From Sedimentitalea sp042687825 (GTDB taxonomy: Bacteria > Pseudomonadota > Alphaproteobacteria > Rhodobacterales > Rhodobacteraceae): a stretch of 38,977 nucleotides of DNA. Of this stretch, positions 26,309 to 34,914 are shown one piece after another. The stretch is from contig NZ_JBHUQE010000025.1 of NCBI RefSeq assembly GCF_042687825.1, forward strand, positions 1 to 38,977, given 5' to 3'. The position numbers were made by a program, and so were the translations under genes. Position 1 is the stretch's first letter. Every line of letters begins with the position of its first letter. The notes beneath the pieces were generated by a model, which was given only the letters and a program-made list of their open reading frames with translations, was not told the DNA's origin and did not search any database.

Positions 26309-26937
26309 TGCCATATGAATACGAAACCGACGGCGCCGCGATCTATGCGCAGTCCTTTGCCACGATCCGGGCCGAGGCCGACCTGGCGCGGTTCGATATC
26401 GACGAGGAACAGGTCGCCGTGCGGATGATCCATGCCGCAGGACTGGTCGGGCTGGAAACCCATGTGCGGTTCTCGCCCGGTTTCGTCGCCGCCGCGCGCG
26501 CCGCGCTGGAGGCCGGCGCGCCGATCCTGTGCGATGCGCGTATGGTCAGCGAAGGCATTACCCGCTTTCGCCTGCCAGCCGACAACCCGGTGATCTGCAC
26601 CCTGCAGGATGACCGGGTGCGGCCACTGGCCGCCGAGATGGGCAATACCCGCTCTGCCGCCGCGCTGGAATTGTGGCGCCCGCATCTGGCGGGCGCGGTG
26701 GTCGCCATCGGCAACGCGCCGACCGCGCTGTTTCACCTGTTGAACATGCTTCAGGACCCCGCCTGTCCCCGGCCCGCCGCCATCATCGGCTGCCCGGTGG
26801 GCTTTGTCGGCGCAGTCGAAAGCAAGGACGCCCTGTGGGCCGACCAGCCGGTGCCTTGCTGCATCGTGCAGGGCCGACTGGGCGGCTCGGCGATCACCGT
26901 CGCCGCGGTCAATGCCATCGCGAGCCGCGCCGAATGA
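26308..26937 (+). CDS. cobH: Precorrin-8X methylmutase CobH (209 aa)
   Basis: Moves the C-11 methyl group of precorrin-8X to C-12, giving hydrogenobyrinate. The catalytic histidine lies in RMIHAAGLVGLE (about residue 43), followed by CDARMVSEGI, IGNAPTALFHLL and IGCPVGFVGAVESK, all family landmarks. Length is normal. Start and stop both overlap neighbours (TGATG with cobG, ATGA with cobI), so it is translated as part of the main cob operon. Confidence 0.96.
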   Translation: MPYEYETDGAAIYAQSFATIRAEADLARFDIDEEQVAVRMIHAAGLVGLETHVRFSPGFVAAARAALEAGAPILCDARMVSEGITRFRLPADNPVICTLQDDRVRPLAAEMGNTRSAAALELWRPHLAGAVVAIGNAPTALFHLLNMLQDPACPRPAAIIGCPVGFVGAVESKDALWADQPVPCCIVQGRLGGSAITVAAVNAIASRAE

Positions 26938-27662
26938 GCGCCGGAACCGTCTTTGGCGTCGGGCTTGGCCCCGGCGACCCGGATCTGATGAGCGTGCGCG
27001 CCGACCGGTTGCTGCGCAATGCCCGTCATGTGGCGTTCTTTCGCAAGGCCGGCCGCACCGGCCAGGCCCGCAAGATCGTCAACGGCATGATCCCCGATGG
27101 CGCGGTCGAATTCGCAATGGAATATCCGGTGACCACCGAGATCCCGGTCACGGACCCGCGCTATAATCAGGCCTTGTCCGCCTTTTACATCGATTGCACC
27201 GCGCATCTGAAGACGCTGACGGCACGTGGCGAGGACGTGGTGGTGCTGTGCGAGGGCGACCCGTTCTTTTACGGCTCGTTCATGCATCTTTATGAACGGC
27301 TGCGGGGCGATACACGGGTCGAGATCGTACCGGCGATCACCGGCATGTCCGGGGCCTGGACCGCCACCGGCGACCCGATCACCTGGGGCGACGACGTGCT
27401 GACGGTGCTGATGGGCACTCTGCCCCTGGACGTGCTGACCGCCCGCATGACCGGCACCGATGCGCTGGTGGTGATGAAGATCGGGCGCAATTTCGACAAG
27501 GTCAAACAGGCGCTGCAAACAACCGGGCTGTATGACCGCGCCTGGCTGGTGGAATACGCCCAGATGCCGCAACAGACCGTCACGCGGCTGTCCGAGGCCG
27601 GCGACCGGGTCACCCCGTATTTCTCGATCATCCTGGTGCATGGCCGGGGGCGGCGGCCATGA
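26934..27662 (+). CDS. cobI: Precorrin-2 C20-methyltransferase CobI (242 aa)
   Basis: SAM-dependent methylation of precorrin-2 at C-20 to precorrin-3A. The tetrapyrrole methylase fold shows the N-terminal loop GVGLGPGDPDLMSVRA, the SAM-site loop LCEGDPFFYGS, and the later PAITGMSGAW. The start ATG 26934 overlaps the cobH stop by 4 bases; a longer frame within cobH lacks support. The stop overlaps the cobJ start (ATGA). Confidence 0.95.
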   Translation: MSAGTVFGVGLGPGDPDLMSVRADRLLRNARHVAFFRKAGRTGQARKIVNGMIPDGAVEFAMEYPVTTEIPVTDPRYNQALSAFYIDCTAHLKTLTARGEDVVVLCEGDPFFYGSFMHLYERLRGDTRVEIVPAITGMSGAWTATGDPITWGDDVLTVLMGTLPLDVLTARMTGTDALVVMKIGRNFDKVKQALQTTGLYDRAWLVEYAQMPQQTVTRLSEAGDRVTPYFSIILVHGRGRRP

Positions 27663-28411
27663 CCGGCTGGGTCCGCATTGCCGGTCTGGGGCCGGGCGAC
27701 GAGGCGCTGGTGACACCCGAAGTCACCGCCGCCCTCGCCGAGGCCACCGATATCGTCGGCTATATTCCCTATGTCGCCCGCATCGCGCCGCGCGACGGCC
27801 TGACCCTGCATGCCAGCGACAACCGGGTCGAACTGGACCGCTCGCGCCACGCCCTGCAACTGGCCCAGCAAGGCCGGCGCGTGGTGGTCGTCTCGTCCGG
27901 CGATCCCGGCGTCTTTGCGATGGCCGCCGCCGTGTTCGAAGCGGTCGAAGACGGTCCAGCCGACTGGCGCAATTTGGACATTTCGGTCTTGCCCGGCATC
28001 ACCGCGATGCTGGCCGCCGCCGCCCGGGCCGGCGCCCCGCTGGGCCATGATTTCTGCGCCATCAATCTCAGCGACAACCTGAAGCCCTGGGACCTGATCG
28101 AACGCCGGCTGCGGCTGGCCGCGCAGGCGGATTTTGCCATGGCCTTTTACAATCCACGCTCCAAGTCCCGGCCGGAAGGTTTTGAAAAAGCATTGGAAAT
28201 CCTTTTGGAGACCTGCGGCCCCGAACGCCTGATCCTGTTTGCCCGCGCGGTGTCGGCACCGGACGAGACGCTGCACGTCACCACCCTGGCCGAGGCCACG
28301 CCCGACATGGCCGACATGCGCACCGTCGTCATCGTCGGCTCGTCGCGCACCAGAATGATTGAAAGATCAGGCGTTCCAATCGTTTACACACCGAGATTCA
28401 CGCCGCAATGA
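27659..28411 (+). CDS. cobJ: Precorrin-3B C17-methyltransferase CobJ (250 aa)
   Basis: Methylates precorrin-3B at C-17 with ring contraction to precorrin-4. Landmarks are GLGPGDEALVTPEV, DIVGYIPYV, VVSSGDPGVFAMA, LPGITAMLAAAARAGAP, FAMAFYNPRSKSRP and VIVGSSRTR. It starts with an ATGA overlap with cobI. Its last 28 bases overlap the 3' end of the inverted cobK gene on the other strand (convergent overlap at 28384-28411). Confidence 0.95.
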   Translation: MTGWVRIAGLGPGDEALVTPEVTAALAEATDIVGYIPYVARIAPRDGLTLHASDNRVELDRSRHALQLAQQGRRVVVVSSGDPGVFAMAAAVFEAVEDGPADWRNLDISVLPGITAMLAAAARAGAPLGHDFCAINLSDNLKPWDLIERRLRLAAQADFAMAFYNPRSKSRPEGFEKALEILLETCGPERLILFARAVSAPDETLHVTTLAEATPDMADMRTVVIVGSSRTRMIERSGVPIVYTPRFTPQ

Positions 28412-29136
28412 ACCAGCCACCGCATCACCTGGCCCGGGGTCGCGACGGTGTCCCGCGGCGGGATGGCCGGGCGATCCACCATCAGCACCGGCAAACCCAG
28501 CGCGCGGGCCGCGTCGATCTTGGCCCGCGCGCCGGTGCCTCCGGCGTTCTTGGACACCACCAGATCGATATCGTGCTTTTGCATCAAGCCCTTGTCATCC
28601 GCAGTTGCAAATGGTCCGCGCGCCACGATGACCGTGCAATCGGGCAAGGGCAGCGTCGCCGGCCGGTCGATCAGCCGCAACAGGTAATGGTGCTGCGGCC
28701 GCGCCGCGAAATCCGCCAGGTGCAGGCGCCCGACGGCCAGAAACACCCGGCGCGGCGCCCCCTTCAGGGCCGCCACCGCACCGGCGAGATCGGGCACCAC
28801 GGTCCAGCGGTCACCGGTTTCGGCCTGCCAGGGCGGCCGGCTCAGCGCCAGCAACGGCACCCCGGTCTGCTCACAGGCTTCGATGGCGTGGCGGCTCATC
28901 TGTGCCGCAAAGGGATGCGTTGCGTCGACCACATGGCTGATTTTTCCGGCGCGCAGATAGGCCGCCAGACCCTCGACGCCGCCAAAGCCGCCGACCCGCA
29001 CCGGCACCGGCTGATCGCGTGGCCGATCGACCCGGCCGGCATAGGAATAGACCGCCTGCAACCCTGCCTGCGCGACAAGGCGGGCCAGGGCCGTTGCCTC
29101 GGTCGTGCCGCCCAGGATCAGGAGGTTCGGCTGCAT
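28384..29136 (-). CDS. cobK: Precorrin-6A reductase CobK (250 aa), inverted within the cob operon
   Basis: NADPH-dependent reduction of precorrin-6A. The nucleotide-binding start LLILGGTTEATALARLVAQ, the DATHPFAAQMSRHAIEAC motif, and near the end LVVSKNAGGTGARAKIDAAR are family hallmarks. The start ATG (29136-29134) has GGAG 10 bases before it. This ATG overlaps the cobL ATG on the other strand in the palindrome CATG, and the 3' end overlaps cobJ, so cobK is antisense to the long cob transcript with no free promoter space. Its promoter must lie inside cobL. Confidence 0.95.
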   Translation of the reverse strand: MQPNLLILGGTTEATALARLVAQAGLQAVYSYAGRVDRPRDQPVPVRVGGFGGVEGLAAYLRAGKISHVVDATHPFAAQMSRHAIEACEQTGVPLLALSRPPWQAETGDRWTVVPDLAGAVAALKGAPRRVFLAVGRLHLADFAARPQHHYLLRLIDRPATLPLPDCTVIVARGPFATADDKGLMQKHDIDLVVSKNAGGTGARAKIDAARALGLPVLMVDRPAIPPRDTVATPGQVMRWLVHCGVNLGV

Positions 29137-30334
29137 GTCTGAGGCTCCGTGGTTGACCATCATCGGCTGCGGCGAAGATGGCCCGGACGGCTTGTCCGCC
29201 GCAACCCGCGAAACGCTGGCGCGGGCGGAAATCGTCATGGCACCGCCGCGCCACCTGGACCGGGTGCCGCCCGGCCCGGCCCGCCGGATCGCCTGGCCGG
29301 TGCCCTTTGCCGACGGCATTCCGGTGCTGCTGGGCCTGCGCGGACAGCGGGTCGTGGTGCTGGCCTCGGGCGATCCGTTCTGGTTCGGCGCCGGTACGGT
29401 TCTGGCCCGCCACCTGACGCCGGACGAATGGACGGCGATCCCCGGCCCCTCGACCTTTTCACTGGCCGCCGCGCGGCTGGGCTGGCCGCTGGAACGCACG
29501 CTGACCCTGGGCCTGCATGCCGCGCCGCTGGACCGGTTGCGCCCGCATCTGGCGCCCGGGCGCCGCGCCATCCTGCTGCTACGCGATGGCGCCGCGGTGG
29601 CAGAGCTGGCCGCCTGGCTGACCGAGCGTGGCTTTGGCGACAGCAGCCTGCACGTTCTGGAAGCCCTGGGCGGACCACGCGCGCGGCATCGCCGCTGTGT
29701 TGCCGCGCAAATGAATATTGACGACATTGCCCACCCGGTCTGCGTCGGGCTGGACATGGCCGGCACTGGCGCCGCCCTGCCTCTGGCCAGCGGACGTCCG
29801 GACGATCTGTTCGAGAATGACGGCCAGATCACCAAACGCCCGATGCGCGCCCTGACCCTATCGGCCCTGGCGCCGCGGCACGGTCAGCACCTTTGGGATA
29901 TCGGCGGCGGCAGCGGTTCGATCGCCATCGAATGGCTGCTGAGCGATCCCAGCCTGACCGCAACGGTGTTCGAGCCGCGCGCCGACCGCGCCCAGCGTAT
30001 CGGTCGCAATGCCGCGGCACTGGGACAGGACCGGCTGCAGGTCGTGAACGGCGCCGCGCCGCAGGCACTGGCGGAGCATGAATTGCCGGACACGGTCTTT
30101 GTCGGGGGCGGCCTGTCCGCGGCGATGCTGGACTGGCTGACCGCCCATCTTCGGCCGGGCACGCGACTGGTCGCCAACGCCGTGACGCTGGAAAGCGAAG
30201 CCCTGCTGGCAACGGCGCACGCCCGCCATGGCGGCGACCTGATGCGGATCGAACTGGCGCAGTCCGCGCCGCTGGGCAACCGGCGCGGCTGGAAATCCGC
30301 CTATCCGGTGGTACAGTGGAGCATCGTGCTGTGA
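29135..30334 (+). CDS. cobL: Precorrin-6B C5,15-methyltransferase (decarboxylating) CobL, CbiE-CbiT fusion (399 aa)
   Basis: Two-domain enzyme that methylates C-5 and C-15 of precorrin-6B and decarboxylates it to precorrin-8X. The N-terminal CbiE-type methylase (1-about 205) shows IIGCGEDGPDGLSAA, LASGDPFWFGAG and IPGPSTFSLAAARLGW. The C-terminal CbiT-type Rossmann methylase (about 225-399) shows LWDIGGGSGSIAIEWLL and FVGGGLS. The start ATG 29135 follows AGGAGG at 10 bases and shares two bases with the divergent cobK start codon. The stop overlaps the cobE GTG. Confidence 0.95.
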   Translation: MSEAPWLTIIGCGEDGPDGLSAATRETLARAEIVMAPPRHLDRVPPGPARRIAWPVPFADGIPVLLGLRGQRVVVLASGDPFWFGAGTVLARHLTPDEWTAIPGPSTFSLAAARLGWPLERTLTLGLHAAPLDRLRPHLAPGRRAILLLRDGAAVAELAAWLTERGFGDSSLHVLEALGGPRARHRRCVAAQMNIDDIAHPVCVGLDMAGTGAALPLASGRPDDLFENDGQITKRPMRALTLSALAPRHGQHLWDIGGGSGSIAIEWLLSDPSLTATVFEPRADRAQRIGRNAAALGQDRLQVVNGAAPQALAEHELPDTVFVGGGLSAAMLDWLTAHLRPGTRLVANAVTLESEALLATAHARHGGDLMRIELAQSAPLGNRRGWKSAYPVVQWSIVL

Positions 30335-30711
30335 TTGTCGCCGGGTTTGGATTTCGCCGCGCGGCCACCTGCGCCAGCCTGCAATCAGCGCTGGATCGGG
30401 CACTGGCCAGGGCCGGGCAATCTTTTGCCATCACCCTGCTGTCCGCCCCCGCAGACAAGGCCAAGGCGCCCTGCCTGCGCGAACTGGCGCGCTTGACCGG
30501 TCTGACCGTACGGGCAATACCGGCCGCAGAACTGCGCACGGTCAGCACCCCGACCCGCTCGGAACACAGCCAGCGGTACCGTGACACCGGCAGCGTCGCC
30601 GAAGCTGCGGCACTGGCCGCCGCCGGACCCGGCGCCCGGCTGCTGTCATCGCGCCATATTTCAGAGGACCGCCTGGCCACCTGCGCGGTCGCAATCAAGG
30701 AAACCACATGA
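30331..30711 (+). CDS. cobE: CobE / CbiG C-terminal domain protein (126 aa)
   Basis: Small protein of the CbiG_C family (PF01890), needed for cobalamin synthesis in the aerobic pathway, with precise role uncertain. The start VIVAGFGFRRAATCASLQSA and the later PCLRELARLTGL and SVAEAAALAAAG are typical of the family. I chose GTG 30331, which overlaps the cobL stop (GTGA), with GGAG 10 bases upstream; a GTG at 30316 would add five residues. The stop overlaps the cobM start (ATGA). Confidence 0.85.
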   Translation: MIVAGFGFRRAATCASLQSALDRALARAGQSFAITLLSAPADKAKAPCLRELARLTGLTVRAIPAAELRTVSTPTRSEHSQRYRDTGSVAEAAALAAAGPGARLLSSRHISEDRLATCAVAIKETT

Positions 30712-31502
30712 CCGTACATTTCATCGGTGCCGGACCGGGTGCCCCTGACCTGCTGACGCTGCGCGGGCGCGACCTGATCGCCGCCTGCCCGGTCTGCCTT
30801 TATGCCGGTTCGCTGGTGCCCGAGGAAATTCTGCAGCATTGTGCGCCCGATGCCCGGGTCATCAACACCGCCTCGATGGATCTGGACGCCATCATCGCCG
30901 AATGCCAGCGCGCCCATGACGCCGGGCAGGACGTGGCGCGGCTGCATTCCGGCGATCTGTCGGTCTGGTCGGCAATGGGCGAACAGATGCGCCGCCTGCG
31001 CGCCGCCGGAATTCCGGTCAGCGTGACACCGGGCGTGCCCGCCTTTGCCGCCGCCGCGGCGGCGCTGGGGAGCGAACTGACGCTGCCGGGACTGGCGCAA
31101 TCGGTGGTGCTGACGCGCACGCCGGGGCGCGCCTCGTCGATGCCCGAGGGCGAAAGCCTGACGAATTTTGCTGCCACAGGCGCCACCCTGGCGATCCACC
31201 TGTCAATCGGCAATCTGGATCGGGTGATCACCGATCTGACCCCGGCCTATGGTGCCGATTGCCCGGTGGCGGTGGTCTATCGCGCCAGCTGGCCCGACGA
31301 GCGCATCATCCGGGCGACTCTGGCGACCCTGAAAGAGGCGATGGAGGACGGCATTTCGCGCACCGCGCTGATCCTGGTCGGTCCGGCGCTGGCGGGTGAA
31401 GGATTCAGCGAAAGCTGCCTTTATTCCGCCCATTACGACCGCCGCTATCGCCCGCAAAGTGCCGACAGCCCCTGGTCGAGCTGGAGCCATGGCGATGACT
31501 GA
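30708..31502 (+). CDS. cobM: Precorrin-4 C11-methyltransferase CobM (264 aa)
   Basis: Methylates precorrin-4 at C-11 to precorrin-5. Family landmarks are HFIGAGPGAPDLLTLRG, YAGSLVPEEIL, RLHSGDLSVWSAMGEQ, VTPGVPAFAAAAAALG and VVYRASWPDERI. The start ATGA overlaps the cobE stop. The final eight bases overlap the cobB start at 31495. Normal length for the family. Confidence 0.96.
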   Translation: MTVHFIGAGPGAPDLLTLRGRDLIAACPVCLYAGSLVPEEILQHCAPDARVINTASMDLDAIIAECQRAHDAGQDVARLHSGDLSVWSAMGEQMRRLRAAGIPVSVTPGVPAFAAAAAALGSELTLPGLAQSVVLTRTPGRASSMPEGESLTNFAATGATLAIHLSIGNLDRVITDLTPAYGADCPVAVVYRASWPDERIIRATLATLKEAMEDGISRTALILVGPALAGEGFSESCLYSAHYDRRYRPQSADSPWSSWSHGDD

Positions 31503-32960
31503 TGTCCCCGGGCTGCTGATTTCCGCCCCCTCCTCGGGCACCGGCAAGACCACGGTGATGCTGGGGCTGCTGCGGGCGCTGGCCGAGGACGGGCTGGCGG
31601 TGCAACCGTTCAAGAGTGGACCGGACTATATCGACCCGGCCTTTCATCGCGCCGCCGCCGGGCGGCCCAGTTTCAACATCGACACCTGGGCCATGGACTC
31701 GCCGNGCTGGGGCTGCTGCGGGCGCTGGCCGAGGACGGGCTGGCGGTGCAACCGTTCAAGAGTGGACCGGACTATATCGACCCGGCCTTTCATCGCGCCG
31801 CCGCCGGGCGGCCCAGTTTCAACATCGACACCTGGGCCATGGACTCGCCGCTGCTGCAGGCCATCGCGACCCGCGCGCAGGGTGCCGACATCGTGATCGC
31901 CGAGGGCTCGATGGGCCTGTTCGACGGCGTCGCGAAACCCGGCGAGACCGGCCATGGGTCCAGTGCCGAAACCGCCGCCCGCATGGGCTGGCCGGTGGTT
32001 CTGGTGCTGGATGTGGGCGGCCAGGCGCAATCGGCGGCGGCCACGGCGCTGGGGTTCCGGATGTACAACCCCGACCTGCCCTTTGCCGGGGTGATCCTGA
32101 ACCGCTGCGCCAGCCCGCGCCATGAACGCCTGACCCGGCTGGGCATGGAGCGCGCCGGCTTGCCGGTATTGGGCGTGCTGCCGCGCCGCGGCGACCTGAC
32201 CCTGCCGGAACGCCATCTGGGGCTGATCCAGGCGGTGGAACACCCGGATCTGGAGACCGCGATTGCCGGCTATGCGGCGTTTCTGCGCGAGCATGTCGAC
32301 CTGGCGGCCTTGCGGGCGGCAGCGGCCAGCCGGCCCGCGACCGTCACGCCCGGTGCCGCTCTGCCGCGCCCGCCGGCGCAACGTATCGCGCTGGCGCAAG
32401 ACGCAGCCTTTTCCTTTACCTATCCGCACCTGCTGGAAGGCTGGCGCGCCGCCGGGGCCGAGATCCTGCCGTTTTCGCCGCTTGCAAACGAAGCACCCGC
32501 GCCCGAGGCCGATCTGGTCTGGCTGCCCGGCGGCTATCCCGAGTTGCATGCCGGCCGTCTCGCGGCGGCCGACCGGTTCCGCGCCGGGCTGCGCGCCCAT
32601 GCGCAAACCCGCCCGGTGCATGGCGAATGCGGCGGTTACATGGCTCTGGGCGCGGCGCTGATCGACAAGGACGGCACCCGGCACGAGATGGCCGGGCTGC
32701 TGGGGCTGATCACCTCCTATGAAAAGCGCAAGTTTCACCTGGGCTATCGCAAGGCCCGCCTGTCCGCCCCGATGCCGGGATTTGCGACCGGTTGCACATT
32801 GCGCGGGCACGAGTTCCACTATTGCTCGATTCTCGAGCAGCCCGATGCCCCGCTGGCCACCGTGACCGACGCCGAGGGCACCGAAGTGCCCGAAACCGGC
32901 TCGCTTCGTGGCAATGTCAGCGGCACGTTCTTTCACCTGATCGCAGAGGCCAGCGCATGA
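31495..32960 (+). CDS. cobB: Hydrogenobyrinate a,c-diamide synthase CobB, interrupted by a 146-bp assembly duplication
   Basis: Glutamine- and ATP-dependent amidation of hydrogenobyrinate at side chains a and c. The P-loop SAPSSGTGKTTV is near residue 10, DYIDPAFH follows, and the GATase cysteine lies in HGECGGYMALG. As given, the frame is broken: bases 31560-31704 and 31706-31850 are identical and separated by n at 31705. Deleting 146 bases gives an uninterrupted 439-aa protein of normal length with no mismatch, so the real gene is almost surely intact. ATG 31495 overlaps cobM; ATG 31489 is two codons earlier. The stop overlaps cobA (ATGA). Confidence 0.93.
31560..31850. repeat. Direct 145-bp duplication flanking a single n, assembly join
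   Basis: The block 31560-31704 recurs without a single difference at 31706-31850, and the only ambiguous base of the window (31705) sits between them. Two contig ends with a 145-bp overlap that were joined with a one-base gap instead of being merged would give exactly this. Frame and length of cobB become normal when one copy and the n are removed. Confidence 0.95.
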
Positions 32961-33685
32961 CCGGATTTGTCTCTTTTGTCGGCGCCGGACCCGGCGACCC
33001 CGAGTTGATAACGCTGAAAGCCGTGAACCGGATGAAAGAGGCCGACGCGATCCTGTTTGACGATCTCAGTTCCGGACCGATCCTCGGCCATGCCCGGCCC
33101 GGTGCCGATCTGATCGGCGTCGGCAAACGTGCCGGACGGCCCTCGGCCAAGCAGGACCACGTGAACCGTCTGCTGGTCGAATACGCCCAGGGCGGCGCCC
33201 GGGTGGTGCGGCTGAAATCCGGCGACAGCGGCATGTTCGGGCGGCTCGAGGAAGAACTGGTGGCGGTGCGCACCGCCGGGATCGCGCACGAGATCATCCC
33301 CGGCGTGCCCTCGGCCTGTGCGGCCGCCGCCGCCATCGGCATTCCGCTGACCCGGCGGCTGACCGCGAGGCGGGTGCAATTCGTCACCGGCCATGATGTC
33401 ACCGGCAAGCTGCCCGAGGATCTGAACATGGCGGCCCTGGCCGACCCGCAGGCCACCACGGTGATCTTCATGGGTATGCGCACCTTTCCCGCCATGGCCC
33501 GGATGCTGATCGACCACGGGTTGCCGCCCGACACCCCGGCCCTGCTGGCCGAGGCGGTCAGCACGCCCGAGCAATCCCTGCACCGCAGCACCATTGCCGA
33601 CCTCTCGGCACGGCTGGCCGCCGCCATCGGCGATGCCCCGGCCCTGATCCTGTACGGCCCGCTGGCCGAGGGCGCCGATGTTTGA
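32957..33685 (+). CDS. cobA: Uroporphyrinogen-III C-methyltransferase CobA/SUMT (242 aa)
   Basis: SAM-dependent double methylation of uroporphyrinogen III at C-2 and C-7 to precorrin-2, the entry step to the corrin and siroheme branch. Landmarks are FVGAGPGDPELITLKA, ADAILFDDLS, GKRAGRPSAKQD, VRLKSGDSGMFGRLEEE, IPGVPSACAAAAAIGIPLT and VIFMGMRT. It is the single-domain form, without the CysG oxidase part. The start ATG 32957 overlaps the cobB stop; the last 8 bases overlap cobF. Confidence 0.95.
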   Translation: MTGFVSFVGAGPGDPELITLKAVNRMKEADAILFDDLSSGPILGHARPGADLIGVGKRAGRPSAKQDHVNRLLVEYAQGGARVVRLKSGDSGMFGRLEEELVAVRTAGIAHEIIPGVPSACAAAAAIGIPLTRRLTARRVQFVTGHDVTGKLPEDLNMAALADPQATTVIFMGMRTFPAMARMLIDHGLPPDTPALLAEAVSTPEQSLHRSTIADLSARLAAAIGDAPALILYGPLAEGADV

Positions 33686-34433
33686 TCTGTCGCTGATCGG
33701 AATCGGCACCGGCAACCCGGATCATATCACCGGCCAGGGCGCCCGGGCGATCAGTGACGCCGACCTGATCCTGATCCCGCGCAAGGGGGCGGACAAGGCC
33801 GATCTGGCCGAGCTGCGTGAAAAGATCATTGCCCGGGTCTGCGCAGAGACGCCGCCCCGCATCGCCTATTTCGACATTCCCCGTCGCCGCGATCAGAACG
33901 GCTATCTAAAGGGTGTCGACGACTGGCACGATGCCATTGCCCAGCGCTGGCAGGCGACAATCGCTGCGGCCGATCCGGCGCCACGGACCGTGGCGCTGCT
34001 GATCTGGGGCGATCCCTCGCTCTATGACAGTTCGCTGCGGATCATGGCGCGGCTCAGCCCGCGCCCGGCGGTGCGGGTGATTCCCGGCATCACTGCGCTG
34101 CAGGCGCTGACGGCGGCCCACGCCATCCCGATCAACGAGATCGGCGCCCCGTTTACGGTAACCACGGGGCGGCGCCTGCGCGAACAGGGCTGGCCCGACG
34201 GCACCGACACGCTGGCGGTCATGCTGGACGGCGATTGCGCCTTTCAGGGGTTGAATGGTGTGGATTTCGACATCTGGTGGGGCGCCTATCTGGGCATGGC
34301 CGAAGAATGTCTGGTCAGCGGCCCGTTGGACAAGGCCGGCCCCGATATCCTGGCGACACGCGCCCGCGCCCGCGCCCGGCATGGCTGGATCATGGATGTC
34401 TACCTGTTGAAAAAGCGCCCCGAAACGATCTGA
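33678..34433 (+). CDS. cobF: Precorrin-6A synthase (deacetylating) CobF (251 aa)
   Basis: Methylates precorrin-5 at C-1 with loss of acetate to give precorrin-6A, an enzyme found only in the aerobic pathway. Family landmarks are LIGIGTGNPDHITGQ, LILIPRKGADKADLAELR, IAYFDIPRRRD, LLIWGDPSLYDS and VIPGITALQALTAAHAIP. The start overlaps the cobA stop by 8 bases. Last gene of the long riboswitch-controlled operon; a second riboswitch begins 50 bases later. Confidence 0.95.
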   Translation: MFDLSLIGIGTGNPDHITGQGARAISDADLILIPRKGADKADLAELREKIIARVCAETPPRIAYFDIPRRRDQNGYLKGVDDWHDAIAQRWQATIAAADPAPRTVALLIWGDPSLYDSSLRIMARLSPRPAVRVIPGITALQALTAAHAIPINEIGAPFTVTTGRRLREQGWPDGTDTLAVMLDGDCAFQGLNGVDFDIWWGAYLGMAEECLVSGPLDKAGPDILATRARARARHGWIMDVYLLKKRPETI

Positions 34434-34483
34434 CGCAGGCGAATCCCCATTGCGCAAAACCCGGCTTCGCGGTTAAATGACCC

Positions 34484-34695
34484 GTCTGGTCCCGTCGGCG
34501 CAAGCCAAGGGCCAAGAGGGAATTTGGTGCGTTCGCGTCCGGGATGTCGCATTCGAGATGTCGGGTTCGTGAATCAAGCCAAAGCCGCCCCCGCGACTGT
34601 AAGCGGTGAGTCTCTGTTCGTTGATCCACTCGTGTCCCTCGGCACGGGGAAGGGGATCAGAGGCATCGAAGCGCGAGCCAGGAGACCTGCCAGAC
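34484..34695 (+). ncRNA. Second cobalamin riboswitch, upstream of cbtBA
   Basis: P1 is GTCTGGT (34484-34490) with GCCAGAC (34689-34695). The conserved core is present: AGGGAATTTGGTGCG, GCCGCCCCCGCGACTGTAAG, a CTCGTG...CACGGGGAAGGGGATC region and the B12 box GAGCCAGGAGACCTGCC. The variable arm is longer than in the first riboswitch of this window. The coding start of cbtB is only 44 bases beyond P1, so control is probably at ribosome access (AAGGAG at 34728-34733) or by a short terminator. High B12 would shut off cobalt uptake. Confidence 0.93.
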
Positions 34696-34739
34696 ACAGG
34701 ACACAAACCACCGTCGGGTGCGGCGGCAAGGAGATGAAC

Positions 34740-34910
34740 ATGACGACACAAACGCTGAACACCACAACCACCGGCCTGCGCGCGGTCCCCGCCATTGTGG
34801 CGGCGGTCCTCGGACTGGCACTGATCACGCTGACCGGCCATGTGCAGGCCAGTGCGCTGCACGACGCGGCGCATGATGTGCGCCACGCCACCGGCTTCCC
34901 CTGCCACTGA
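34740..34910 (+). CDS. cbtB: CbtB, small cobalt transporter subunit (56 aa)
   Basis: A single transmembrane helix (about residues 15-36) and a C-terminal His-rich motif HDAAHDVRHATGFPCH, the signature of CbtB. With CbtA it forms a predicted B12-regulated cobalt importer. The start ATG 34740 lies 6 bases after AAGGAG; the in-frame ATG 34734 abuts that site and is less likely. It ends 4 bases before cbtA. Confidence 0.92.
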   Translation: MTTQTLNTTTTGLRAVPAIVAAVLGLALITLTGHVQASALHDAAHDVRHATGFPCH

Positions 34911-34914
34911 GGCA

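Noticed and set aside
31560..31850. Genuine tandem duplication or frameshifted cobB pseudogene
   Set aside because: Copies are identical and separated by an n; removing 146 bases restores frame and length, so an assembly join explains it better.
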